A DNA stretch of 17,970 bases from CAZKXU01 sp964556665 (GTDB taxonomy: Bacteria > Bdellovibrionota_C > UBA2361 > CAZKXU01): the NCBI GenBank assembly GCA_964556665.1, contig CAZKXU010000073.1, positions 1 through 17,970 on the forward strand. The letters are read 5' to 3'. Position numbers and translations under genes: made by a program. The notes below the pieces were generated by a model. It was given only the letters and a program-made list of their open reading frames with translations, was not told the DNA's origin and did not search any database. Numbering within the stretch: the first letter of the stretch is position 1; every line of letters starts with the position of its first letter. Positions 1 to 5,972 of the stretch are shown in pieces.

Positions 1-19
1 TGTCGTCAACTCTCGGCAC

Positions 20-43
20 CCCTCTTGTTAACTAAGGGGTTTA
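20..43. other. Short hairpin with trailing T-rich stretch
   Basis: A CCCCT / AGGGG stem (loop of about 11 nt) is followed by TTTAT. It could be the remains of a rho-independent terminator for a gene lying before the window, since no open frame covers this stretch. The stem is only 5 bp, so support is weak. Confidence 0.25.
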
Positions 44-91
44 TCCCATGTCCTACTTTGATCGTTAGTATGAAATCTAAGTCAGATAATC

Positions 92-273
92 TTAGCCGCC
101 ATTTCTCATAAGCCTCCTACTGCGAAGGCAGATCTGTATGAAATTACTTCGGATTTTTTGAAAATACGACCTCGCTGGGCTAGAGCCCAGGTTCGCCCGT
201 ATTTTCAAAAAATACTTGTCCTTTCAAGCACCTCTGCCTTCTCGCTACGGAGATTATGAGAAATGTCGGTTAG
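92..273. repeat. 182-bp giant imperfect palindrome, copy A (intergenic)
   Basis: The left half (from TTAGCCGCCATTTCTCATAA) is the reverse complement of the right half (ending TTATGAGAAATGTCGGTTAG) with scattered mismatches. Its inner stem is a perfect 16-bp pairing of 153-168 with 198-213, and the apex CTGGGC-TAGA-GCCCAG is a perfect hairpin. It matches copy B at 5791-5972 over exactly the same length without gaps, at about 146 of 182 positions by hand count. The copy carries a GAAGG box and an ATG at 138-140, but that frame closes after seven codons, so copy A is non-coding. Both outer ends read TTAG (92-95 and 270-273), which could be a 4-bp target duplication. It could be a MITE-like mobile palindrome or a structured-RNA element. 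No transposase is nearby. Confidence 0.9.
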
Positions 274-385
274 TTATATATATTGGTCATATAATAAAAG
301 TCACGTATTATTAACTTAAGTCATAACTTGGTATAACGTATTGTATTTATGGAATTGATATATTAAGGCCGCACGGCTCAATTTA

Positions 386-399
386 CTGTTTATAAACAG
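386..399. promoter_or_regulatory. Perfect 14-bp palindrome, possible operator
   Basis: CTGTTTATAAACAG is fully self-complementary and lies 29 bp upstream of the ATG at 429, where an operator of a dimeric repressor could sit. It has the CTGT-N6-ACAG form, two bases shorter than the enterobacterial LexA box (CTGT-N8-ACAG), so a LexA assignment is not justified. I could not place a convincing -35/-10 pair around it. Confidence 0.35.
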
Positions 400-428
400 C
401 TCAACTGAATATTACTCGACTGATAGTT

Positions 429-1865
429 ATGGTACATCTTGAAGTTTCACCTGCATCTGTTCCCGGCTTATTTAGCCAATTTCTGCCTGCTAAATCTCTT
501 AATCTTACCGCAAGCCCTCCTTCTAGACTATCAGATAGGTTAAATCCCTTGGGCGATAGAAAGGCTGGAATGCTCGAACTAATTGCAAACGATAGAGATA
601 ATTGGGGGCAGCGGCTTAAAGTACTAGCGGCTAAAGATGATGCAACGCAGGATATAGCTGTCGCAGCATTTCATTTAAAAAGCCGTCCGTTAGTAGGTGT
701 GTCATCTGTAAGAGTTATAAACAGAGAGATTACAGGTCTTACACACCCAACTCCGCAAGTTGTGTACGCTACCCTTTCAAAAAAGGGAGCAGATCCTAAG
801 GTATTAGAGCTATCGAAGATCATGGGGACCTCCGGTGTCCTGATCGCCAAAGATAGGAATGGTAGAGCCTGGATGCAGGTACAGGGAAGAAATCCGGATA
901 AAAACTTTCCGCATGGCGGCAACCTTGGATGCTCTCCAGCTGGTTTATTTAGATACTGTTACAGTGATGAAGGTACGAGAGAGGAGAAAATTAGGCGCAT
1001 AAGAGAGGATCCGGAGTCAATACCTGTTATCCCTGTTGGAAGTGAGCAAGTCGCAGGAAATATTACCGGTGAAGCACGAGAGGAGCTAGGCATCAAAGAT
1101 AAAAGAACTCTGTCAGTAAGTATAGTAGGGATAGCGCATGATGACACCTCCCCGCACTATGAAATTCTAACACGTGTTGACTCAAGTTTAAGTGTGGATG
1201 AAATTAATGCAATCGCTAATGCAAAAATTGAAAGTTTAAGAGTTAAGGGGCAGGAGGAGCTACATCCGCATGACTTTACAGAGGCGTATTCCTGGATTCC
1301 TGCAACGCCTGAGGCTATAAAGGCCTTAATACTTAACTCACCGCACTCTCCAGCAACCCACATCGCGAACTGGATTGCAGTTGCTAGAGCGTTAGTTGTT
1401 GAGAGGAATGGGGAGAGGGAAGCTAAAGTTTGGCAGGCTTCTGTAATTCAGGATTTGACCGCCAAAGTAATGGAAACCTCAAGGTTAGTAGAGGCCTTTT
1501 ATGCAAAAAGTCCAGAAGCTTTTTTTACAAATCTAGCGGCAGTAGAGAGGAAAAAATTTGCTCCATTTCTTGAGGAACATAAAGCGCAAGACGGAGAGGT
1601 TAAAGCTCAAATTAATAAAGCTGCAGCAGCTGGGAATGTAGAGGCGGGAAGAATTAAAAAATATCTCGATAAGATTAAAGATCCGACAGTTGAGATATTA
1701 GTTACAGCAGCAGCGATGTTAAAAGGAGTGCTGCATACCCCACTTGACGACAGCTTTGATCCGAGAAGAATTCCTGAAGCGCAGGGACTCCTCTCGGCCG
1801 TAGAGACCTTCCGGAAGATACGAGCTTCAGGAGTCGCATTGTACGATGGAACTATGGTGTTTTAA
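429..1865 (+). CDS. Nudix-like domain protein of unknown function
   Basis: A 478-residue soluble protein with no signal peptide or membrane segment. The middle carries a degenerate Nudix box. A 'SPAG' motif at residues 169-172 resembles the glycine that opens the box in ADP-ribose-type Nudix hydrolases. About 30 residues later come E206 and then GEAREELGI (residues 214-222). The glutamates E206, E215, E218 and E219 and glycine G221 fit the family spacing, while the usual Arg before the first box Glu is replaced by Gly. If active it would be a metal-dependent hydrolase of a nucleoside-diphosphate-linked substrate, but the box is imperfect and the insertion unusual. The N-terminal 47 residues are Ser/Pro-rich. 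The ATG at 429 has no clear ribosome site, whereas Met48 (570) is preceded by AAAGG at good spacing and may be the true start. The C-terminal 150 residues are helical and charged. It stands alone with long non-coding flanks. Confidence 0.6.
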   Translation: MVHLEVSPASVPGLFSQFLPAKSLNLTASPPSRLSDRLNPLGDRKAGMLELIANDRDNWGQRLKVLAAKDDATQDIAVAAFHLKSRPLVGVSSVRVINREITGLTHPTPQVVYATLSKKGADPKVLELSKIMGTSGVLIAKDRNGRAWMQVQGRNPDKNFPHGGNLGCSPAGLFRYCYSDEGTREEKIRRIREDPESIPVIPVGSEQVAGNITGEAREELGIKDKRTLSVSIVGIAHDDTSPHYEILTRVDSSLSVDEINAIANAKIESLRVKGQEELHPHDFTEAYSWIPATPEAIKALILNSPHSPATHIANWIAVARALVVERNGEREAKVWQASVIQDLTAKVMETSRLVEAFYAKSPEAFFTNLAAVERKKFAPFLEEHKAQDGEVKAQINKAAAAGNVEAGRIKKYLDKIKDPTVEILVTAAAMLKGVLHTPLDDSFDPRRIPEAQGLLSAVETFRKIRASGVALYDGTMVF

Positions 1866-2199
1866 TACTTACCAGCAATTTTACAGCGTAGCTCGGAAAC
1901 TCTCAAAATTAGCTGCATATCTTATAAACAGTCGTAGCTTCTTAATACGACTAAATCTGTCGGTACTCTTTGCTTTTCAATAACTTAGCCCATGGAACAC
2001 TTATTGCTTGGAGTGACAACTTAGTTTTCATCGGCTGGAGGCCAGCACCTTGATAAGCTCCTAATTATGGAGAATAATTATAAACTAGGTGTACGCGACA
2101 TGGAATGTCACCAAAATGGAGTAAACGCAATAACATTATTGAATTTGCGGTTGTAGTTTGGGGAACCTAACTTTATAATACTTTACAGAGGGGTGTCGC
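1866..2199. other. 334-bp non-coding gap with small hairpins
   Basis: No coding frame or RNA gene is recognisable. A hairpin AGTCGTA ... TACGACT with an 8-9 nt loop lies around 1935-1960 and could end transcription of the preceding gene, although no T-run follows. A small GCTGG-AGG-CCAGC hairpin lies near 2034. The right end holds the promoter of the next gene. Confidence 0.4.
2151..2179 (+). promoter_or_regulatory. Candidate sigma-70-type promoter
   Basis: A perfect TATAAT (2174-2179) is preceded at exactly 17 bp by TTGTAG (2151-2156), which matches the -35 consensus at three positions. It lies 20 bp before the ATG of the small gene at 2200, so the leader would be very short. Confidence 0.4.
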
Positions 2200-2547
2200 A
2201 TGGAAATTAATGAGAACATTGTAAATCGTCTTTTCGCTTCCTTTGTTGAGCTAGAGAAAGCTATTAATAGTGCAAAGAAAACTTTAGCCGAGCGAGATTC
2301 AATTCCTGAAGAGGTACTACATAGACTTAATTCATACGATACTATACTAGCCCGTCAACGTGCACTAGCGCAGGGTCTATGTCAGCATGTAAAGGATGGA
2401 AATTGGGATGAGGTTAACCGCCATGTCTCTTTAATTAATGGACTTTCAGGCATGATCCGTGATGATGCGCGTGCGATACTCGCAGCCTTAGCGCTTAATT
2501 CAGATCATGGCAAACCGGAGAGCGACGAAGATCTGAATTATTGTTAA
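2200..2547 (+). CDS. Small helical protein, unknown function
   Basis: A 115-residue protein predicted by eye to be almost wholly alpha-helical, with heptad-like leucine/isoleucine spacing across residues 8-50 and 60-100, no cysteine pair, no signal peptide and no membrane segment. The start is well supported: AGAGGGG (2187-2193) lies six bases before the ATG, and a TATAAT box is just upstream. The helical layout recalls small flagellar or secretion chaperones such as FlgN, but I see no defining motif and do not assign it. It precedes gspK by 155 bp; hairpins in between suggest separate transcription or attenuation. Confidence 0.7.
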   Translation: MEINENIVNRLFASFVELEKAINSAKKTLAERDSIPEEVLHRLNSYDTILARQRALAQGLCQHVKDGNWDEVNRHVSLINGLSGMIRDDARAILAALALNSDHGKPESDEDLNYC

Positions 2548-2561
2548 TTTAGTTTCTATCC

Positions 2562-2638
2562 GCTGCTATCTTTTACTGGTGTGAAAGAGTCGATTAAGCT
2601 CAGAGCCAAGAGCAGATAGCAGCAACATCTGCCGTTTT
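2562..2638 (+). terminator. Two overlapping hairpins, possible attenuator or terminator
   Basis: Stem 1 pairs GCTGCTATCT (2562-2571) perfectly with AGATAGCAGC (2614-2623). Stem 2 pairs GCAGAT (2612-2617) with ATCTGC (2627-2632) and is followed by CGTTTT. The two stems share 2614-2617 and so exclude each other, as in terminator/antiterminator pairs. The simplest reading is a terminator for the small gene upstream; the T-run is short. Confidence 0.35.
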
Positions 2639-2702
2639 AATCCAATTCTCAAGAGCGCTTATCCTTCTGGCCATCGCAGATGTATTTATCTACACTAAGC
2701 TA

Positions 2703-3731
2703 ATGCGCACATCTAATAATCTGCACACAGATGCAGGGATTGCTCTTATCTTAGTAATATTTGTAATCGCCTTAGCTAGTATATTAGTTGTTAATCTGAC
2801 CTACTCCAGTTTTCTTGCATCACGGCAGGGAGTTCAGTATGAGCAGGGTATTAAGGCCGAGTATATCCTAAAATCTGCGGTAAATGTAGCGCGTGTACTA
2901 ATTAAAGAAGATAAGACAGTGGAGGATGGACCACAGGATGTCTGGGCGAAATTTATCAGCGGAGCAGCGGTGCCTGCCGAGTTACTAGGAATTACTGAGC
3001 CAAATATTGTAGTCAGCCTTGAGATCACTCCTGAAGAGGGTAGATTGCCAATTCGCAGTCTTTTGTCTAGTCCTTCTGCGCCCCCTGATAAACGTTGGTC
3101 AAAGTCTACGCAATGTCTTCTCACTAGATTGGGGTTTGATGAAGATAAAGAGGTGGATCATACAGGGCTTTTTCCGCAAAAGCATTTTAATGCGTCTGAG
3201 TTAACATCGAACCTGATCGATTATATGGATGAGAATAATGATTCACTCAAGGAGCCTGATTTTGCTCCTGGAATTGAGGGAGAGTTGCCTACTGGCACAT
3301 TTGCAAATGAAAGAATTAAGCGCGTAGGGGAGCTGGCAACTATTCCCGGTTTTTCCCCAGCACGGCTAAGAAAGCTAACCCCGTTTCTAACTGTATTTAC
3401 CAATTGGCCGCGAATTAATATTAATTTTGCACCGAAAGTAATATTGGAGTGTTTGGATGAAGATGTGACATCTTCGCAAGTAGAGCAAATTATTGCTTTC
3501 CGGAGCGGCCCGGAGGGACCCTTCAGTAATGCTAATCTTAAAGCAACTCTATCGGGCATTGTCGGAGATACCACATACGATAAGATCTCCCCTACAATTA
3601 CTGTTGAAAGTAAATGGTTTCAGGTTATTGCCAAGGTTGACTATAGGACCTCGACCTACTTTTTACGTGCTTATGTGACCGAAGGGGATACTGAGAATCT
3701 GCCAAAGATTAGGTCCGTAGAGCTTTTCTAG
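2703..3731 (+). CDS. gspK: Type II secretion minor pseudopilin GspK
   Basis: A 342-residue protein with the layout of GspK, the largest minor pseudopilin, which caps the type II secretion pseudopilus in the inner membrane/periplasm. A short N-terminal leader ends at Gly12, the likely prepilin peptidase site. The mature part starts IALILVIFVIALASILV (one helix, residues 13-33) and has Leu rather than Glu at mature position 5, as is characteristic of GspK. The periplasmic part shows the family signatures LIDYMDENND (171-180, in the Asp-rich metal-binding loop), the IKRVGELATIPGFSP segment (205-219) and the ININFAP motif (238-244). Length is normal. It is unusual that neither gspJ upstream nor gspL downstream is present, so the gene sits outside a gsp operon. 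No strong ribosome site precedes the ATG. Confidence 0.87.
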   Translation: MRTSNNLHTDAGIALILVIFVIALASILVVNLTYSSFLASRQGVQYEQGIKAEYILKSAVNVARVLIKEDKTVEDGPQDVWAKFISGAAVPAELLGITEPNIVVSLEITPEEGRLPIRSLLSSPSAPPDKRWSKSTQCLLTRLGFDEDKEVDHTGLFPQKHFNASELTSNLIDYMDENNDSLKEPDFAPGIEGELPTGTFANERIKRVGELATIPGFSPARLRKLTPFLTVFTNWPRININFAPKVILECLDEDVTSSQVEQIIAFRSGPEGPFSNANLKATLSGIVGDTTYDKISPTITVESKWFQVIAKVDYRTSTYFLRAYVTEGDTENLPKIRSVELF

Positions 3732-3802
3732 TTTGTCCGGGAACGCTATTTTTTGCAAAAACATGACTTGTAGGCCCGTACAGAAACTATTTTAGCACGA
3801 TG

Positions 3803-3829
3803 TTCTCACACTTTTAATAAGTATGAGAA
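3803..3829. other. Hairpin between gspK and rpmB
   Basis: TTCTCACACTT (3803-3813) pairs with AAGTATGAGAA (3819-3829) with one mismatch, leaving a 5-nt loop TTAAT. No T-run follows. It may end gspK transcription or belong to the rpmB leader. No known L28 leader motif was recognised. Confidence 0.45.
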
Positions 3830-3908
3830 ATCCAGCCTAGAGACTTGATTTTTTTGGCGAAATAGTTAATCCTTGGGCCTTCATAATTTACAATTAACGG
3901 TCAGATCT

Positions 3909-4151
3909 ATGTCGCATAAATGTTCTATTTCAGGGATGGCAAGGCAGCGAGGGCATCGTGTAAGCCATGCAAATAACAAGACTAAACATACTTTTTACGG
4001 GAATATTCAGACAAAACGGCTCTATGTAGCAGAAGAGAAGCGCTATGTTAGATTAAAGCTTTCAACCCGTATGATTCGTACAATTGATAAATTAGGGTTA
4101 CAGGGAGCGTTAAAAAAGGCTGGATTGACCCTAAAGCAGATTGCCGCGTAG
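3909..4151 (+). CDS. rpmB: 50S ribosomal protein L28
   Basis: An 80-residue protein starting MSHKCSISGMARQRGHRVSHANNKTKHTF-type sequence, which is typical of bacterial L28 (C-x-x-[ST]-G, then the conserved N-x-x-[ST]-K-[HR] segment near residue 20-30, and V-S/T-x-R-x-[IL]-[KR]-T-[IL]-D near residue 50). L28 binds the large subunit near the E site and is a late-assembly protein. The start was set at the ATG at 3909. The frame is open further up to a TTG at 3873, but homology begins at the ATG. There is no rpmG or other ribosomal gene beside it, and the next gene follows closely in the same direction. Confidence 0.95.
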   Translation: MSHKCSISGMARQRGHRVSHANNKTKHTFYGNIQTKRLYVAEEKRYVRLKLSTRMIRTIDKLGLQGALKKAGLTLKQIAA

Positions 4152-4176
4152 CAACACAGCATATAGTCTGATTAAT

Positions 4177-4401
4177 ATGATTTTTATTTTTGTAGTTCTG
4201 CTGCTTCTGACTCCAAATCCTGCGTTTGCCTATATAGATCCGGGAGCAGGCAGCCAGCTATTACAGCTTGTATTAGCCGGTGTATTGACCTCTCTTTTTG
4301 TAATAAAAAGCTGGTGGCGGAGTATATTAACATTTTTCTCCAGTAAAAGATCGGGAAGTTCCACCACACCAACAAGCCATGACTCAAATACGTCAAAGTA
4401 G
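4177..4401 (+). CDS. Small 'YIDPGAGS' membrane protein
   Basis: About 74 residues from the ATG at 4177. Residues 1-19 form a hydrophobic signal sequence or helix ending in NPAFA, followed directly by YIDPGAGSQLLQ and a second hydrophobic helix (about residues 28-42), then a short basic and Ser/Thr-rich tail. The [YI]DPG[TA]GS motif after a signal sequence is a recurring hallmark of tiny uncharacterised membrane proteins found beside surface-polysaccharide, methyltransferase and sulfatase-type genes, which is the context here. An alternative TTG start at 4141 would overlap rpmB by 11 bp; neither start has a good ribosome site. Its 3' end overlaps the methyltransferase gene by 23 bp, indicating one transcript. 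Its function is unknown; a scaffold or regulator of the downstream enzymes is an inference. Confidence 0.8.
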   Translation: MIFIFVVLLLLTPNPAFAYIDPGAGSQLLQLVLAGVLTSLFVIKSWWRSILTFFSSKRSGSSTTPTSHDSNTSK

Positions 4402-5794
4402 TTTTTCCTCTGACGGAGAAAAACTAAGGAGTTCCTTTCGCGATCCAGCGGGCTTTTTATTTTATAGTAAAGGTGTGTTGCTACGCCAGGTTAACACTGC
4501 ATACGTTGAAACGTTTGAAGAGCTAAAAAAAACAGGTTTCTTAGACCGCCTAATGGCCGCAAAGCTTCTTGTCTCCCATGAGGAGGTGCGCACTGCTGAT
4601 TTTTTCTCAAAGGATGGGGTTCTCGTACTTAGACCGGAAAAAATTCCCTATATCTCTTATCCATATGAGTGGTGCTTTTCACAGCTTAAACAAGCCGCCC
4701 TTCTCACTTTGGAGCTGCAAAGATTAGCGCTGGAGTCAGGTTTTGTTTTAAAGGATGCGAGTGCCTACAATGTTCAATTTACGGGAGCGCAGCCGATATT
4801 TATTGATACCTTATCTTTTGATAGATACCATGCGGGAAAACCTTGGGCCGCATACCGACAATTCTGTGAACATTTTTTGCTACCGCTTTCTTTGCTTAGT
4901 TATGGCTGCCTAACCGATCTGCGTACCCTGCAGTACAATCTTGATGGCTTGCCACTTGAGCACTGGGAGCCTCTACTGCCATGGTATTCAAAGCTAAAAT
5001 TTGGAGTGCTAACCCATCTGCATATACATAGAAAATTTAAAGCTAAAGAGACTATCCAGGTAAGTCAGAATCTTAAGCAGCATGTTAAGGGAGTTTCTAA
5101 AATAGGGCTACTCAGTCTCGTTGATAGTCTTAAGGCAACTATAGAATCGATGCAGCTGCGAAAGATAAAGACGACTTGGGATGGGTACTATGCAGATACT
5201 AACTATACAAGCGCTGGATTAGAGCATAAGCGTGAGTTGATAGCCGGATTTGTGAGGCAGATAGCTCCAGGCTTAGTCTTCGATCTAGGTGCGAATCAGG
5301 GTGAGTTTAGTAGAATCTGCAGTTCGTACGGTGCATATGTAGTTTCCGCAGATTCAGATTTTAACTGTGTTGAGCAGAACTATAGACTGGCTCAAAATAA
5401 AAAAAGTGATAACTTACTCCCGATATTAATAGATCTAACCAATCCCTCACCTGGACTTGGATGGAACGGTTGTGAGCGGGAGTCGTTTCTGAAACGTGGT
5501 CCGGCGGATCTTACCTTAGCTTTGGCACTCATTCATCATTTGACGATCGGAGCAGGTGCAAGTTTTGAAGAGGTAGTGGATCTGTGTGCTGCATTATCTG
5601 TTAATTTACTAATTGAGTTTGTTCCAAAAAGTGATTCGCAGGTTAAGCGATTATTATTGGTTAAGCCAGATATATACGATTGGTATACGGAGCAGAACTT
5701 TATTGAACGATTTGTAACCCGTTTTGAGGTACTAAAAGTTGAATCTATTAAGGATAGTGAGAGAAAACTCTACCTTATGAGACGGCGCAGTTAG
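4379..5794 (+). CDS. SAM-dependent methyltransferase, NoeA-like
   Basis: A 471-residue protein with two parts. The C-terminal half is a class I methyltransferase: motif I is LVFDLGANQGEFSRI (299-313), the acidic strand 2 residue lies in SADSD (323-327), and the post-II IDL is at 351-353. The preceding DGYYADTNYT (268-277) is conserved in NoeA-like methyltransferases of surface-glycan and Nod-factor loci. The N-terminal half contains LKDASAYNVQF (124-134) and PIFIDTLSF (139-147), an arrangement like the catalytic Asp...Asn and metal-binding Asp of kinase/phosphotransferase folds. The target is unknown, probably a glycan or lipid. The ATG overlaps the upstream gene by 23 bp. The stop codon (TAG, 5792-5794) lies within the first four bases of palindromic repeat copy B, so the original C-terminus may have been changed by its insertion. 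Confidence 0.8.
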   Translation: MTQIRQSSFSSDGEKLRSSFRDPAGFLFYSKGVLLRQVNTAYVETFEELKKTGFLDRLMAAKLLVSHEEVRTADFFSKDGVLVLRPEKIPYISYPYEWCFSQLKQAALLTLELQRLALESGFVLKDASAYNVQFTGAQPIFIDTLSFDRYHAGKPWAAYRQFCEHFLLPLSLLSYGCLTDLRTLQYNLDGLPLEHWEPLLPWYSKLKFGVLTHLHIHRKFKAKETIQVSQNLKQHVKGVSKIGLLSLVDSLKATIESMQLRKIKTTWDGYYADTNYTSAGLEHKRELIAGFVRQIAPGLVFDLGANQGEFSRICSSYGAYVVSADSDFNCVEQNYRLAQNKKSDNLLPILIDLTNPSPGLGWNGCERESFLKRGPADLTLALALIHHLTIGAGASFEEVVDLCAALSVNLLIEFVPKSDSQVKRLLLVKPDIYDWYTEQNFIERFVTRFEVLKVESIKDSERKLYLMRRRS

Positions 5795-5972
5795 CCGGCA
5801 TTTCTCATAAGCCTCATACTGCGAAGGCCGATTTGCATGAAATTACTTCAGTATTTTGACAAATTCGACCTCGCTAAGCTTCAGGTCAGCTTCGCCCAAA
5901 TTTATCAAAATTCTTCGTACTTTCAAGCAACTCGGCCTTCTCGCTACGGAGTTTATGATAAATTCCGGCTAG
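5791..5972. repeat. 182-bp giant imperfect palindrome, copy B (overlaps two genes)
   Basis: This copy aligns end to end and without gaps with copy A at 92-273 (about 80% identity by hand). It keeps the foldback although the sequence differs. Pairs 5829/5934, 5853/5911, 5858/5906, 5859/5905 and 5865/5899 are each Watson-Crick here and Watson-Crick in copy A, but with different bases. The apex is less well paired than in copy A. The element gives the TAG stop of the upstream methyltransferase, a GAAGG ribosome-site-like box (5823-5827), the ATG at 5837, and 136 bases of coding sequence of the downstream gene. The in-frame TGA seen in copy A (156-161 region) is absent, so the frame is open. Confidence 0.9.

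Noticed and set aside
386..399. LexA/SOS box
   Set aside because: The spacing is CTGT-N6-ACAG, not N8, and no SOS gene is adjacent; kept only as a generic palindrome.
3873..3908. TTG start extending L28 by 12 residues
   Set aside because: L28 homology starts at the ATG at 3909.
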